From: Mangrovitalea sediminis
GTDB lineage: Bacteria; Pseudomonadota; Gammaproteobacteria; Pseudomonadales; Oleiphilaceae
NCBI RefSeq assembly: GCF_002514725.1
Contig: NZ_NTLB01000008.1
Location: 1 to 64,000 of the forward strand
Direction of reading: 5' to 3'
Length of the DNA: 64,000 bases
Made by a program: the position numbers and the translations under genes. How positions within the stretch are numbered: the stretch's first letter is position 1; each line of letters begins with the position of its first letter. A model generated the notes under the pieces. The model saw nothing but the letters and a program-made list of their open reading frames with translations. It did not search any database and was not told the origin of the DNA. Shown one piece after another: positions 49,635 through 60,842 of this stretch.

Positions 49635-50294
49635 TTATCGCCGGTAGCCCTGTTGCACAAGCCACGCCAGCGTCATGCCGGACGAGGACTCGTCCGCATC
49701 ATGCGATGACTGTAGCAAGCGTTCCGTATAGCGCGCGATCATGTCGGCCTCGAGATGAACTCGCTGCCCGACACGGTAGTCCCCAATAATGGTTTCGCGC
49801 GCGGTGTGGGGCACCACATTCAGCCAGAAATCCTTCGCACCCACCGTATTAACGGTGAGGCTGACGCCATCAACGGTAATGGAACCGCGAGTGGCGATAT
49901 AACGTGCCAGTCCTTCGGGCGGCATAATCCGCAGACGAATGGCCCGCCCGTCTTCCCGGCGCTCCACAAGCGTGCCGACACCATCCACATGGCCGCTCAC
50001 GAGATGACCGCCAAGCCGGCCGCCGAGTTGCAGCGCCTTTTCCAGATTGACCTTGTCCCCGGTGGCAACATCCCCGAGACGGGAATGACGTAGTGTTTCC
50101 GCGGAGACGTCGGCCTGAAAACTGTCGGCATCCCACTGCGTCACGGTCAGGCAGACGCCGTTGACGGCAATGCTGTCGCCCAGTTGAACGTCGCTCATAT
50201 CCAGGCCCGCAGAACCGACATCGAGCACCAGGTCATCCCCCTGCCGCACACTCCGTCGAATGCGCCCTACCGCCTGAATAATTCCGGTAAACAT
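49635..50294 (-). CDS. ribE: Riboflavin synthase (alpha chain)
   Basis: This enzyme dismutates two lumazines to riboflavin. The 219-residue protein has two homologous lumazine-binding repeats: MFTGIIQAVGRI with VNGVCLTV, and HLVSGHVDGVG with VDGVSLTVN. The start at 50294 has GGAG 9 bases upstream; the longer frame upstream lies over ribD and is spurious. It begins 4 bp after the ribD stop. Confidence 0.96.
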   Translation of the reverse strand: MFTGIIQAVGRIRRSVRQGDDLVLDVGSAGLDMSDVQLGDSIAVNGVCLTVTQWDADSFQADVSAETLRHSRLGDVATGDKVNLEKALQLGGRLGGHLVSGHVDGVGTLVERREDGRAIRLRIMPPEGLARYIATRGSITVDGVSLTVNTVGAKDFWLNVVPHTARETIIGDYRVGQRVHLEADMIARYTERLLQSSHDADESSSGMTLAWLVQQGYRR

Positions 50295-50298
50295 GCCG

Positions 50299-51444
50299 CT
50301 ATTCTCCGACACCAAGAACCAGACGCTGATCCTGGCCCACCATACGCCGATCCAAAACCCGCAAACGGAGACGGTCCGCCATCTGCTGGATCGGCAGGTC
50401 AACCAGCGGCCGGGCCTCGCTGCCCAGCAAGACCGGGGCCTGGTAGAGCCAGAATTCATCGACCAGGTCTGCTGACAGGAAAGCCCCCGCCAGCGTCGGC
50501 CCGGCTTCCACCAGAACTTCGTTACAACCCCGAGCCCCAAGCCAGTCGAGGACAGCAGCAAGGTCTACAGCCTCAGTCTCGCCAAGGGCCTCAACGAGCA
50601 CGCCGGCCGAACTCAATGCAGCCGCCTGCACAGAATGGTTCTGCAGACTGTCCCGCGTGGTCAGGACGACACTGTTGCCGGCCTGCTGAAACAAAGGCGC
50701 ATCGAGGGGAGAACGCAAGCGGCTGTCCAATACCACCCGTAAGGGCTGCCGGCCGGGCGACGCATGGTCGCCCAGGCCACCCATCTCCGTCTCTCGCACC
50801 GTCAGCGCTGGACGGTCCGCCAGCAGCGTCCCAATCCCAGTCACTATCGCAGAGCTGCGCGCACGGAGACGCTGGACGTCGGCCCGCGCTTCCGGGCCGG
50901 TAATCCACTGGCTTTCCCCTGATGCCATAGCGGTCCGCCCATCCAGGCTGGCCGCAATCTTGACCCGAACAAAAGGGCGCCCGGTTCGCATCCGCTTCAA
51001 AAAGCCCGGATTAAGCGCTTCCGCCTGAGCGGCCATCAGCCCCGACTCGACATCGATACCCGCGCCACGTAGCCGCTGAAGGCCGCCACCCGCAACCTGC
51101 GGATTGGGGTCTTCCATAGCGACGACGACCCGAGCAATGCCCGCACGGATCAACGCATCCGCGCAGGGCGGCGTCCTGCCATGATGACTGCAGGGTTCCA
51201 GCGTGACATAGGCCGTGGCGCCGAGCGCCTTAGCGCCGGCTGCCTGCAAAGCGTGGACTTCTGCATGGGGGCCTCCAGCACGCTCATGCCAGCCTTCGCC
51301 GACGACCTCACCAGCAGCGACGATAACGCAGCCAACGCGAGGATTGGGATCGGTGGAGTACAGGCCGCGCTCTGCCAATTGCAGCGCCCGGGCCATATGA
51401 CGGCGATCATCAGAGACTGTCATTCGCGTAGAAAAGGGGCTCAC
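50299..51444 (-). CDS. ribD: Bifunctional pyrimidine deaminase / reductase RibD
   Basis: RibD deaminates and reduces the GTP-derived pyrimidine in riboflavin synthesis. The deaminase zinc motif is visible (GPHAEVHAL and PCSHHGRTPPCADA), followed by the reductase domain (VKIAASLDGRTAM and ARADVQRLRARS). The start is most likely GTG at 51444, with AAGAG 6 bases upstream and the nrdR stop just before; ATG at 51423 is an alternative with no ribosome site. The C-terminus reads EVLVEAGPTLAGAFL. It is in the nrdR-ribD-ribE-ribBA-ribH block. Confidence 0.95.
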   Translation of the reverse strand: MSPFSTRMTVSDDRRHMARALQLAERGLYSTDPNPRVGCVIVAAGEVVGEGWHERAGGPHAEVHALQAAGAKALGATAYVTLEPCSHHGRTPPCADALIRAGIARVVVAMEDPNPQVAGGGLQRLRGAGIDVESGLMAAQAEALNPGFLKRMRTGRPFVRVKIAASLDGRTAMASGESQWITGPEARADVQRLRARSSAIVTGIGTLLADRPALTVRETEMGGLGDHASPGRQPLRVVLDSRLRSPLDAPLFQQAGNSVVLTTRDSLQNHSVQAAALSSAGVLVEALGETEAVDLAAVLDWLGARGCNEVLVEAGPTLAGAFLSADLVDEFWLYQAPVLLGSEARPLVDLPIQQMADRLRLRVLDRRMVGQDQRLVLGVGE

Positions 51445-51446
51445 TC

Positions 51447-51956
51447 TTACTCTTTGTCGCGGGCCAGAGCACCAGCAACTTCCGCGGCGTCACCGGCCTC
51501 ATTCCCATGACGGGACAGCCGCTCGATCTCTTCCTTGAATTCGTTGACGTCCTGGAAGCTACGGTAAACGGAAGCAAAACGCACATAGGCCACTTTGTCG
51601 AGCTGACGCAGCTCAGACATCACAGCTTCCCCTACCACCAGGGACTTCACTTCCCGTTCTCCAGTGGCACGCAGATGAAACTTGATACGGTTAATCGCCG
51701 CTTCGATCTCTTCAATGCTGACAGGCCGTTTTTCCAGCGCTTTCATCATGCCGGCACGTAGCTTGTCTTCATCGAAGGGTGTGCGCGTGCCGTCCTGCTT
51801 GACCACACGCGGCATCACCAACTCGGCCGTTTCAAAGGTAGTGAAACGTTCTTTGCAGGACAGGCACTCCCGCCGTCGACGCACCTGATCACCATCCGCC
51901 ACCAATCGTGAATCGATGACTTTAGTATCCGCCTCACCACAAAATGGGCAGTGCAT
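51447..51956 (-). CDS. nrdR: Transcriptional repressor NrdR
   Basis: NrdR represses ribonucleotide reductase genes in response to ATP/dATP. The 169-residue protein has the N-terminal zinc ribbon ([17 protein letters not shown], then [12 protein letters not shown]) and an ATP-cone domain. The start at 51956 has AGGAG 6 bases upstream. It lies between glyA and ribD; this linkage with rib genes is common in gammaproteobacteria. Confidence 0.97.
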   Translation of the reverse strand: MHCPFCGEADTKVIDSRLVADGDQVRRRRECLSCKERFTTFETAELVMPRVVKQDGTRTPFDEDKLRAGMMKALEKRPVSIEEIEAAINRIKFHLRATGEREVKSLVVGEAVMSELRQLDKVAYVRFASVYRSFQDVNEFKEEIERLSRHGNEAGDAAEVAGALARDKE

Positions 51957-52001
51957 AACGGGCTCCTGTCGCAGCGAATTATGTCGGCTCACCCGAGCCG
52001 G

Positions 52002-52022
52002 GCGCGGCCGCGAAGGCCGCGC
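52002..52022 (-). terminator. Hairpin between glyA and nrdR
   Basis: GCGCGGCC and GGCCGCGC (52002-52009 and 52015-52022) form an 8-bp stem with a 5-base loop just after the glyA stop. No T-run follows, so termination would be partial or Rho-dependent. Confidence 0.45.
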
Positions 52023-52031
52023 ATGGATCTT

Positions 52032-53288
52032 TTACTGCGCGTAAACCGGGAAGCGAGCGCAAAGTGCCTTCACATGTTCGCGAACCCGGTTGATCGTCTC
52101 TTCATTGGCGATGTCGTCCAAGATATCACACATCCAGCCTGCCAATTGCCGACACTCCGCTTCACCGAAACCACGGGTCGTCACTGCAGGGGTACCGACG
52201 CGCAGGCCGGAGGTGACAAAGGGAGAGCGAGGATCGTTGGGAACCGCGTTCTTGTTGACGGTAATATGGGCACTACCCAGCGCTGCATCCGCATCCTTAC
52301 CGGTAATATCCTGCTTGATCAGGCTTACCAGGAACAGGTGGTTCTCGGTACCACCGGAAACAACGTCAAAACCACGGTCGATGAAGACGCCGGCCATTAC
52401 CTGGGCATTCTTGACGACCTGCTGCTGGTAAGTCTTGAACTCGTCGCTCATCGCTTCTTTGAAGCAGACTGCCTTGGCGGCGATCACATGCATCAGGGGA
52501 CCACCCTGGCTGCCCGGAAAAACGGCGGAATTCAGTTTTTTCTGCAGGTCTTCATTGACGCGAGCCAGGATCAGGCCACCACGCGGACCCCGCAACGTCT
52601 TGTGCGTGGTCGTGGTCACAACGTCCGCGTAAGGCATCGGATTGGGATAAACCCCGGCAGCGACCAAGCCGGCGACGTGGGCCATATCTACGAAGAGGTA
52701 GGCGCCGACCTTATCCGCAATATCACGGAAACGTGCGAAATCCAGCGCCTGGGAATACGCGGAGAAACCCGCCACGATCATCTTCGGCTTGTGCTCCAGA
52801 GCAAGGCGTTCGACTTCGTCGTAATCAATCAGGCCGGTTTCCGTGTTCAGGCCATACTGAACAGCCTTGTAAATCTTGCCGGAGAAGTTCACGGAAGCAC
52901 CGTGAGTCAGGTGGCCACCATGAGCCAGGCTCATGCCGAGCACGGTATCGCCCGGTTGCATCAAGGCCATATACACTGCGGCATTAGCCTGTGAGCCAGA
53001 GTGCGGCTGGACGTTGGCATAGTCAGCGCCGAACAGTTCGCAGGCGCGCTCGATGGCCAATTGCTCCACCTGATCGACAAATTCACAACCGCCGTAATAA
53101 CGCTTGTGCGGATAGCCTTCGGCATACTTGTTGGTCAGCACGCTACCCTGAGCTTCCATAACCCGCGGGCTGGTATAATTTTCCGACGCGATCAGCTCGA
53201 TATGCTCTTCCTGGCGGACCTTCTCGGCCTCCATGGCAGTCCAGATCTCGTCATCAAAACCGGCAATCTTCATGTCGCGCGTAAACAT
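52032..53288 (-). CDS. glyA: Serine hydroxymethyltransferase
   Basis: GlyA converts serine and tetrahydrofolate to glycine and methylene-THF with PLP. The 418-residue protein has [25 protein letters not shown], and the PLP lysine motif [14 protein letters not shown]. The start is one of two adjacent ATGs (53291 or 53288); the second is better spaced from AGGGG. No riboswitch-like structure was seen upstream. Confidence 0.97.
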   Translation of the reverse strand: MFTRDMKIAGFDDEIWTAMEAEKVRQEEHIELIASENYTSPRVMEAQGSVLTNKYAEGYPHKRYYGGCEFVDQVEQLAIERACELFGADYANVQPHSGSQANAAVYMALMQPGDTVLGMSLAHGGHLTHGASVNFSGKIYKAVQYGLNTETGLIDYDEVERLALEHKPKMIVAGFSAYSQALDFARFRDIADKVGAYLFVDMAHVAGLVAAGVYPNPMPYADVVTTTTHKTLRGPRGGLILARVNEDLQKKLNSAVFPGSQGGPLMHVIAAKAVCFKEAMSDEFKTYQQQVVKNAQVMAGVFIDRGFDVVSGGTENHLFLVSLIKQDITGKDADAALGSAHITVNKNAVPNDPRSPFVTSGLRVGTPAVTTRGFGEAECRQLAGWMCDILDDIANEETINRVREHVKALCARFPVYAQ

Positions 53289-53351
53289 CATCAGCCCCTG
53301 TAGCGTTAACTTGCCGCGCCAGCCAGCGCAGCCCTGCGGAAATGGGCGCCT

Positions 53352-53380
53352 ATTTTAGCGTATAAGGGCGCCAATGGCAC
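53352..53380 (-). promoter_or_regulatory. Candidate promoter of glyA
   Basis: On the minus strand there is a -35 GTGCCA (53380-53375), a 17-bp spacer and a -10 TAAAAT (53357-53352), about 65 bp upstream of glyA. The 302-bp glyA-ettA intergenic region 53289-53590 holds no gene that I can support. Confidence 0.5.
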
Positions 53381-53590
53381 CACGCCTGTGCAGGCCTTCG
53401 CCAATTGCCATGCCCAGTCGGATTGGTTAACGTAGCGGCTTGAATCCCTTGCGCACCCAATCCTTCGAAGAGTCCGTGAATCCAGGCCGTTCAGGCGCAT
53501 CCGGTTCGCGACACCGACGAGGCCTTACACACAGGACCTCATAAGGATGCGCGTCGACGCAACACTACGACCTCAGGTATCGATTCCGTT

Positions 53591-55252
<1,662 letters not shown>

Positions 55253-55258
55253 GCGGCT

Positions 55259-55295
55259 ATTGGCACCCCGCGCCCTGAACCCGCGGGGTGCCAAT
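55259..55295 (+). terminator. Long hairpin after ettA
   Basis: ATTGGCACCCCGCG and CGCGGGGTGCCAAT (55259-55272 and 55282-55295) form a perfect 14-bp stem with a 9-base loop, 7 bp after the ettA stop. It lacks a T-run. It probably marks the 3' end of the ettA mRNA. Confidence 0.6.
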
Positions 55296-55444
55296 CCATT
55301 CACGCTTCACCCAATCGCGTCTATAGTAAGAAGCTAGAGTGATCAAGAGACGACAATGAGCCAAACTTGGCCCTCGTCGGCTGCCATAAACTGTCAGAGA
55401 CCACGCGTCTTCTTACTTTAGCGATGCAGGTGAATCCGTTGAGC

Positions 55445-55813
55445 ATGAAACCGACCGACCGGCGCCGATTCAGCAGAATCCTTTTCGATGCCCCTTGCGA
55501 ACTGCATCAAGGCGACCAGCAATGGCGCACCGAAGTGCAGGACATTTCTCTCAAGGGTATCCTGGTGCGCAAACCGGACAACTGGAACGGCGACCTGAAA
55601 AAGCCCTTTGAAGTGGTCATCCATCTGGCCGAACAGGGCATCGCCATCGTCATGGCCCTCCAGCTCAAGCACACCGCGGAAACCCAACTGGGATTCCTCT
55701 GCCAGTACATCGACCTGGAAAGCGCAAGTCACCTCAAGCGGCTAGTCGAACTCAATCTCGGCGACCCCACCCTGCTCGGCCGTGAACTTATGGCCCTGGG
55801 GAAGGACGCCTGA
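55445..55813 (+). CDS. PilZ-domain protein
   Basis: The 122-residue protein has the PilZ c-di-GMP motif pair: DRRRFSRI (RxxxR) near the N-terminus and DISLKGILV (D/NxSxxG) about 30 residues later. C-di-GMP binding is therefore expected. Its target is unknown; the link to pilus genes elsewhere in the window is only suggestive. The start is uncertain, as ATGs at 55367, 55424 and 55445 are in frame; the last gives the usual short form. It is convergent with radA. Confidence 0.85.
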   Translation: MKPTDRRRFSRILFDAPCELHQGDQQWRTEVQDISLKGILVRKPDNWNGDLKKPFEVVIHLAEQGIAIVMALQLKHTAETQLGFLCQYIDLESASHLKRLVELNLGDPTLLGRELMALGKDA

Positions 55814-55826
55814 GAAACAACGTTGC

Positions 55827-57209
55827 TTAACGGTATAAATCCGCCAGCGCCTCCAGCGCCTCGCCAAGCCGCGTTACGGGCACGATTTTCATATTCTCTA
55901 CCGGCTTTCTGGGCGCATTGCCCTTCGGTACGACCGCCACTTTAAAGCCGTGCTTGGCCGCTTCCAGAATACGCTCCTGCCCACTCGGTACGGGGCGAAT
56001 TTCTCCGGACAATCCTACCTCGCCAAAAATCACCAGATCCTGCGGCAGCGTCCGATCCCGAAACGAAGAGACTATCGCCGCCAGCAGGGCCAGGTCGGCC
56101 GATGTTTCGGTAACCTTCACCCCGCCGACGACATTGACGAAAACATCCTGGTCCGCACAATGCAAACCACCATGACGATGCAAGACCGCCAACAGCATCG
56201 ATAGTCGATTACCATCGAGTCCGACAGCCACGCGCCTCGGATAGCCGGCCTGCGCCGTATCCACCAACGCCTGAATCTCGACCAGCAGCGGTCGCGTTCC
56301 CTCCCATACCACCATGACGACGCTACCCGGCGCCTCTTCGGAACTCCGGTTAAGGAAGATCGCGCTGGGATTTTTCACCTCTTTCAGCCCTTGCTCCATC
56401 ATGGCAAAGACACCCAGTTCATTCACCGCCCCAAACCGGTTTTTGGTGCCACGCAGGGTCCTGAAGCGACTATCGGAGGAGCCTTCGAGCAACATCGAGC
56501 AGTCGATCATGTGCTCAAGCACTTTCGGCCCCGCAAGACTGCCATCTTTGGTAACGTGCCCCACCAGCAGCAACACTGTGCCGGATTGCTTGGCGAAACG
56601 GGTCAGGAACGCCGCACTCTCACGCACCTGGGAGACGCTCCCGGGCGCCGACTCCACCTCACCGATATGCATCACCTGAATACTATCGACGACCATGACC
56701 CGCGGCTTTTCCTGCTCCGCGATCTGGACGATCTGCTCGACACTGGTTTCCGAGAGGATTTTCAGGCGATCCGTCGGCAACCCCAGACGGCGCGCCCGCA
56801 AGGCCACCTGCTGCAGGGACTCTTCCCCGGTCACATACAAGGTGGACAGTTGCTGAGAGAGATGACAAAGGGTTTGCAGTAACAGCGTGCTTTTGCCGGC
56901 CCCGGGATGGCCGCCGATCAATACGGCGGAACCGGGCACCAACCCGCCCCCCAGAACACGGTCCAGCTCACTCATACCGGAGCCGACACGTTCCTGCTCC
57001 GAAAGATCGATCTGATCCAGGGTACTGACCTGACTCAGGGCACCGGCATAGCCCTGAAAACGGGCACCCCTTGAGGCCGTGCCCGGGGAGGACGCCCCGC
57101 GAAATTCGCTGATGGTGTTCCAGGCCCGGCAGGCACCGCACTGGCCCTGCCACTTCGTGTATTCCGCACCGCAATCGGTACAAACGAAGGCTACCTTGTT
57201 CTTCGCCAT
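55827..57209 (-). CDS. radA: DNA repair protein RadA
   Basis: RadA (Sms) is a hexameric helicase that helps branch migration in recombination. The 460-residue protein has the N-terminal zinc finger (CTDCGAEYTKWQGQCGAC), Walker A (GGHPGAGKSTL), the RadA-specific KNRFG motif and a C-terminal Lon-like domain (GEVGLSGEIRPV). The start at 57209 matches the canonical MAKNKVAFVC; two in-frame starts upstream at 57221 and 57227 add only a few residues. Confidence 0.96.
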   Translation of the reverse strand: MAKNKVAFVCTDCGAEYTKWQGQCGACRAWNTISEFRGASSPGTASRGARFQGYAGALSQVSTLDQIDLSEQERVGSGMSELDRVLGGGLVPGSAVLIGGHPGAGKSTLLLQTLCHLSQQLSTLYVTGEESLQQVALRARRLGLPTDRLKILSETSVEQIVQIAEQEKPRVMVVDSIQVMHIGEVESAPGSVSQVRESAAFLTRFAKQSGTVLLLVGHVTKDGSLAGPKVLEHMIDCSMLLEGSSDSRFRTLRGTKNRFGAVNELGVFAMMEQGLKEVKNPSAIFLNRSSEEAPGSVVMVVWEGTRPLLVEIQALVDTAQAGYPRRVAVGLDGNRLSMLLAVLHRHGGLHCADQDVFVNVVGGVKVTETSADLALLAAIVSSFRDRTLPQDLVIFGEVGLSGEIRPVPSGQERILEAAKHGFKVAVVPKGNAPRKPVENMKIVPVTRLGEALEALADLYR

Positions 57210-57295
57210 AACGCCGTTCATCGCCACTCAGTTGGAGACGGCCAACCGTAGCGAATCTGTCAGCAAATAGCTACTCACCCCTGAGAGAGAATCCC

Positions 57296-58078
57296 TCAGG
57301 CTTCCGGGTGCAGTACGGCATGCAGGAATTCCTGCGTGCGCTGATTTTTGGGCTCCGTAAAGATCTGGTCGGGCGGCCCCTCTTCCCGGATAGCGCCCTG
57401 ATCGAAGAAACAGACCCGGTCCGAGATCCGGCGCGCAAAATCCATCTCATGGGTTACCAACAGCATGGTCAGATCATGCTCTTCCGCGAGCCGGTGAATG
57501 ACCTTGAGTACGTCGCCAACCAACTCAGGATCCAGAGCACTCGTCGGCTCATCGAACAACATGACCTGGGGACGCATGGCCAAAGCCCGGGCAATACCGA
57601 CCCGCTGCTGCTGGCCACCGGACAGTTGCGGCGGGAACTTGTCCGCCTGATCGGACAACCCCACCATATCCAACAGTTCCCGCGCCCTCTCCTGGGCCTC
57701 CTTCCGGGAAAGCCCCAAAACACGGACAGGTGCTTCTGTAAGGTTCCGCATGACGGTCATATGCGGAAACAGGTTAAATTGCTGAAACACCATCCCCAGC
57801 TTTTTTCGCATCTGCCGCAGATGCGCTTCGCTCGCGGGAACCAGCTCATGGCCCCGTTTCTCATGCCATAACGGGTCACCGTCCAAATAGACGACACCCT
57901 CGTTGATCGGCTCCAGTGTCATCAGCACGCGCAGAACCGTCGATTTACCGGATCCTGACGGCCCGATGATCGTCACCTTTTCACCGCGTTTGACTTTGAA
58001 ATCGAGGTTTTTCAGCACTTCGAAATCACCAAAGCGTTTGGTGACCTTGTCGAAATGAACCAGCGTGTCATCACTCAT
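57296..58078 (-). CDS. Amino acid/ectoine-type ABC transporter ATP-binding protein (EhuA-like)
   Basis: The 260-residue ATPase of the polar amino acid uptake family has Walker [11 protein letters not shown]-loop [12 protein letters not shown], signature [15 protein letters not shown] and Walker [14 protein letters not shown]. It energises the importer made by the two upstream permeases. The start ATG overlaps the permease stop (ATGA). A short CCTGAG/CTCAGG inverted repeat spans its stop codon. EhuA is the best name given the EhuB-like binding protein in the same operon, but GlnQ- or ArtP-type specificity cannot be ruled out. Confidence 0.88.
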   Translation of the reverse strand: MSDDTLVHFDKVTKRFGDFEVLKNLDFKVKRGEKVTIIGPSGSGKSTVLRVLMTLEPINEGVVYLDGDPLWHEKRGHELVPASEAHLRQMRKKLGMVFQQFNLFPHMTVMRNLTEAPVRVLGLSRKEAQERARELLDMVGLSDQADKFPPQLSGGQQQRVGIARALAMRPQVMLFDEPTSALDPELVGDVLKVIHRLAEEHDLTMLLVTHEMDFARRISDRVCFFDQGAIREEGPPDQIFTEPKNQRTQEFLHAVLHPEA

Positions 58079-58767
58079 TTCAATGGAATCCCCCGTTTCG
58101 GCAAGCGCGTATCGAGAGCGCGAACCAGGAAAGATGCAAATAACGTCAAGAGAAGATAAAGCCCACCCACCATGGTGAGCGGAATCAGATACTGGAAGGT
58201 CCGGTCACCGATAATTTTTGCCACGTTCAGCATTTCCAGGACCGTGACAACGGAGAGAACCGGTACATCCTTCATGATGGATATCAGGTAATTGCCCAGC
58301 GCGGGGATAATCCGGGGAACAGCCTGGGGCAGGATGATCCGTGTAAACGTATCGGCACGGCTCAGGTTGAGCGCGCGGGAGGCTTCGGTCTGTCCACGCG
58401 AGACCGCTTCGATGCCAGCCCGATAGACTTCCGAGGTATAGGCGCTGTACTGGATCCCCAGCGCCACAGCCCCGGTCATAAAAGCCGGCAGCAAAATGCC
58501 GTAGTTCGGCAACACAAAATAAAGGAAGTACAGTTGAACCAACAGCGGGGTATCGCGAAAGAATTCGACGATAAACGCTACCGGATAGGAAATCAGCCGC
58601 GTTGGCGAACCGCGAAGAACCGCAAAGACCAACCCCAACACCGCCGCGATGAAGAATCCCAGCAGAGTGGCCTCTATGGTCACCAGCATCCCATGCAACA
58701 GGATGGGTAGAATGGAAAGGGCGAAAGTCCAGTTGGACGTCAGATCCCAATGGTAGCCAAACAGCAT
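58075..58767 (-). CDS. Amino acid/ectoine-type ABC transporter permease (EhuD-like)
   Basis: The 230-residue HisM-family permease has about five membrane segments and the EAA-like loop [20 protein letters not shown]. It shows the family sequences [19 protein letters not shown] and [17 protein letters not shown]. Its start overlaps the stop of the upstream permease by one base (TGATG). It forms the channel with the other permease. Confidence 0.88.
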   Translation of the reverse strand: MLFGYHWDLTSNWTFALSILPILLHGMLVTIEATLLGFFIAAVLGLVFAVLRGSPTRLISYPVAFIVEFFRDTPLLVQLYFLYFVLPNYGILLPAFMTGAVALGIQYSAYTSEVYRAGIEAVSRGQTEASRALNLSRADTFTRIILPQAVPRIIPALGNYLISIMKDVPVLSVVTVLEMLNVAKIIGDRTFQYLIPLTMVGGLYLLLTLFASFLVRALDTRLPKRGIPLK

Positions 58768-59417
58768 CAGCGACCTCCCCCGGCTTTCCAGCGCCCAATG
58801 CGTTTTTCCAACACTTTCATCACAGCCGTCAGAACCAGCGCCAGGGCAAAGTAGATAAGCAGAGTCATCCCGTAGATTTCAGTGCTCTTCTGCGTCAGGT
58901 TGCGAAGGCTTTCCGCCCTGAAGGCCAGGTCGCTCAGGGTAATCAGCGACACCAGCGCAGTATCCTTGAGGTTCTGTACCGCCAGATTGCCGAAGGGCGG
59001 CAACATTTCAGGCAGGGCCTGGGGCAGCGCGACATACCATAAGGCCTGCCAGGAGGTGAAATTCAGCGCTCGCGATGCCTCATACTGCGACTTGGGAACC
59101 GCCTGGATGGCCCCCCGCACAACTTCTGCACCGTAGGCGCCGATATTCAGAGACAAGGCGGCAATCCCGGCCGTCATCGGAGACAGGCTGACCCCCATCA
59201 AAGGGAGCGCGAAAAAAATCCAGAACATCTGGACCAACAGCGACGTGCCCCGGAACACCTCGATGTATGCCACGGAAACGGATTTGACGACAGGGTTTCC
59301 GGACAGACGCCCGATACCGAAGGCAAAGGAGCAGAGAGCACCGATCAGCGTCGACCAGAACGTCAACTCAACGGTAACCCAGGCACCGCCCAGCAAGGTC
59401 GGCAGCATATCCAACAT
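58767..59417 (-). CDS. Amino acid/ectoine-type ABC transporter permease (EhuC-like)
   Basis: The 216-residue permease of the polar amino acid family has RGTSLLVQMFWIFFALP, YGAEVVRGAIQAVPKSQYEA and the EAA-type loop. It pairs with the 58075-58767 protein. It lies 130 bp downstream of the binding-protein gene; that gap holds no gene. Confidence 0.88.
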   Translation of the reverse strand: MLDMLPTLLGGAWVTVELTFWSTLIGALCSFAFGIGRLSGNPVVKSVSVAYIEVFRGTSLLVQMFWIFFALPLMGVSLSPMTAGIAALSLNIGAYGAEVVRGAIQAVPKSQYEASRALNFTSWQALWYVALPQALPEMLPPFGNLAVQNLKDTALVSLITLSDLAFRAESLRNLTQKSTEIYGMTLLIYFALALVLTAVMKVLEKRIGRWKAGGGR

Positions 59418-59547
59418 AGATCGTTATCCCTTTCCAGCGCCGCCAGGACGGCTTGTCGGTCGCATGCCGGGGCGCCGCCAAAGTGGTCGCCACCGACTGG
59501 AAGGAGGTGTTGGCCAGGACCTCAGCAGAGACCTGGCCGATGCCCGG

Positions 59548-60417
59548 TTACTTGCCCGAACAGAGTTGCTTCGTGGTCTTCTTAAAGGACCCTTCGATAT
59601 CGGCCTGAGGGAAACCGTACTCACTCAGGATCTTCTTCCAGGCAGCCGTCTTTTTAAACGCGACCAACTTCTTGTCGAACGCGTTACGAAATGCCGTTGA
59701 AGATTTGTTGAAGGTGAACCCCCCCCAACTACGCACTTCCTTGCCATCGATAACAGGGTCGGTAAACGGCTCGGCGACCTGCACCTTGTCACTCTTGCTG
59801 GCCAGGTTGCTGGCCGTCAGCCCGGTCGCCGCATAGGCAGCCGCACGACCGGTAGACACGGTGGAGATGGCATCGGCGTTGCTGTTGATCGTCACCATGT
59901 TGCTACTGGGCACCCCCAGTTTCTGCAGCATATCCAACTGATCGGCACCGGCCATGATCGCCACTTTCTTATCGCCGGTCTTGAAATCGCTGTAGGAGTG
60001 AACATTGCCGGGATTACCCTCTGGCACCAGAAGGCCTTCACCGTAACTGGTATTGGGTTCTGAGTAGATCACCTGCTTACAACGTGCCGGTCGGATCGCC
60101 ATTTCGGCCGCGACCATGTCGAACCGGTTGGCCTTGAGCCCCGGTATCAGAGAACCGAACTGGGTCACAACCCATTGTACGTTGTCGATCCCCATTTCTT
60201 TCAGAACGGCGCGAGCAACCACGGGACCGGCACCTTCGGCTTCCCCCTTACCATTCATAAAACCGTAGGGAATTTCGTTGGCGATCGCCACACGGATATA
60301 GCCGCGTTTCTTGATTTCTTTCAGCGTTACAGCGCTGACACTGACGGCAAATACACAGCCCAAGAGCGCGATGACAGCAGAGGCAATAAGCTTTGATCTG
60401 CAATTAATAACGTTCAT
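59548..60417 (-). CDS. Periplasmic substrate-binding protein, EhuB-like (ectoine/hydroxyectoine)
   Basis: The 289-residue protein has a Sec signal peptide and a family-3 solute-binding fold. It shares segments that I recall from EhuB: RVAIANEIPYGFMNGKGEAEG, ARAVLKEMGI, SLIPGLKANRFDMV, IRPARCKQVIYSEP, a cysteine pair (PARC, and KQLC at the end), and the terminal KKTTKQLC. Ectoine or hydroxyectoine uptake would suit a salt-adapted marine cell. The match is from memory of motifs, so other polar compounds remain possible. It is first in the operon. Confidence 0.8.
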   Translation of the reverse strand: MNVINCRSKLIASAVIALLGCVFAVSVSAVTLKEIKKRGYIRVAIANEIPYGFMNGKGEAEGAGPVVARAVLKEMGIDNVQWVVTQFGSLIPGLKANRFDMVAAEMAIRPARCKQVIYSEPNTSYGEGLLVPEGNPGNVHSYSDFKTGDKKVAIMAGADQLDMLQKLGVPSSNMVTINSNADAISTVSTGRAAAYAATGLTASNLASKSDKVQVAEPFTDPVIDGKEVRSWGGFTFNKSSTAFRNAFDKKLVAFKKTAAWKKILSEYGFPQADIEGSFKKTTKQLCSGK

Positions 60418-60494
60418 TATTCTTCCCTCGTATGTCTGAATTTCAAACGGGCAATCAAATAATACAACCCGTTAACAGAACCTCCAGGTTCAAG

Positions 60495-60523
60495 ATTGTT
60501 GAACTATTATATTTAGATGTCAA
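60495..60523 (-). promoter_or_regulatory. Candidate promoter of the ehu-like operon
   Basis: On the minus strand there is a perfect -35 TTGACA (60523-60518), a 17-bp spacer and a weak -10 AACAAT (60500-60495). A TATAAT-like sequence lies within the spacer at a spacing too short to use this -35. The 425-bp stretch 60418-60842 between hemE and this operon is A/T-rich here and has no gene that I can support. Confidence 0.4.
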
Positions 60524-60803
60524 ATCATTAAGGTTGCCATACCAACGAAAACGAAGTACAAAAAACACCCGCCACGCGAACAAGCCACCCGGCAAGTGGC
60601 GCCTTTGATCGCACTGGTTTTCACGATAGGCCGCGGCAGCGGGCCCCAAAACAAAGCACAGCCCGGAGACAGATTTCCGGCCTAAAGACTCAACTTTTAG
60701 GGGAGGGGCTTAGCGATGCACGGGGACAGCAAGTCGTGCCGACAGAGGCATGAAGAGAGATCGATTGGACGGGGAAAACAAGACTGCGGGGAGACCGTGG
60801 TCA

Positions 60804-60830
60804 CGGAGATCCTTACACCCAGAATCTCCG
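60804..60830 (-). terminator. Weak hairpin downstream of hemE
   Basis: CGGAGAT and ATCTCCG (60804-60810 and 60824-60830) form a 7-bp stem with a 13-base loop, 13-39 bp after the hemE stop. No T-run follows, so it is a poor intrinsic terminator. Confidence 0.35.
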
Positions 60831-60842
60831 CAACTTCACAGA

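Noticed and set aside
53289-53590. Glycine riboswitch or small gene upstream of glyA
   Set aside because: I saw no tandem glycine aptamer pattern, and the reading frames there lack ribosome sites.
57280-57300. Terminator after the EhuA-like ATPase gene
   Set aside because: The 6-bp stem spans the stop codon and has no T-run, so it was not listed as a terminator.
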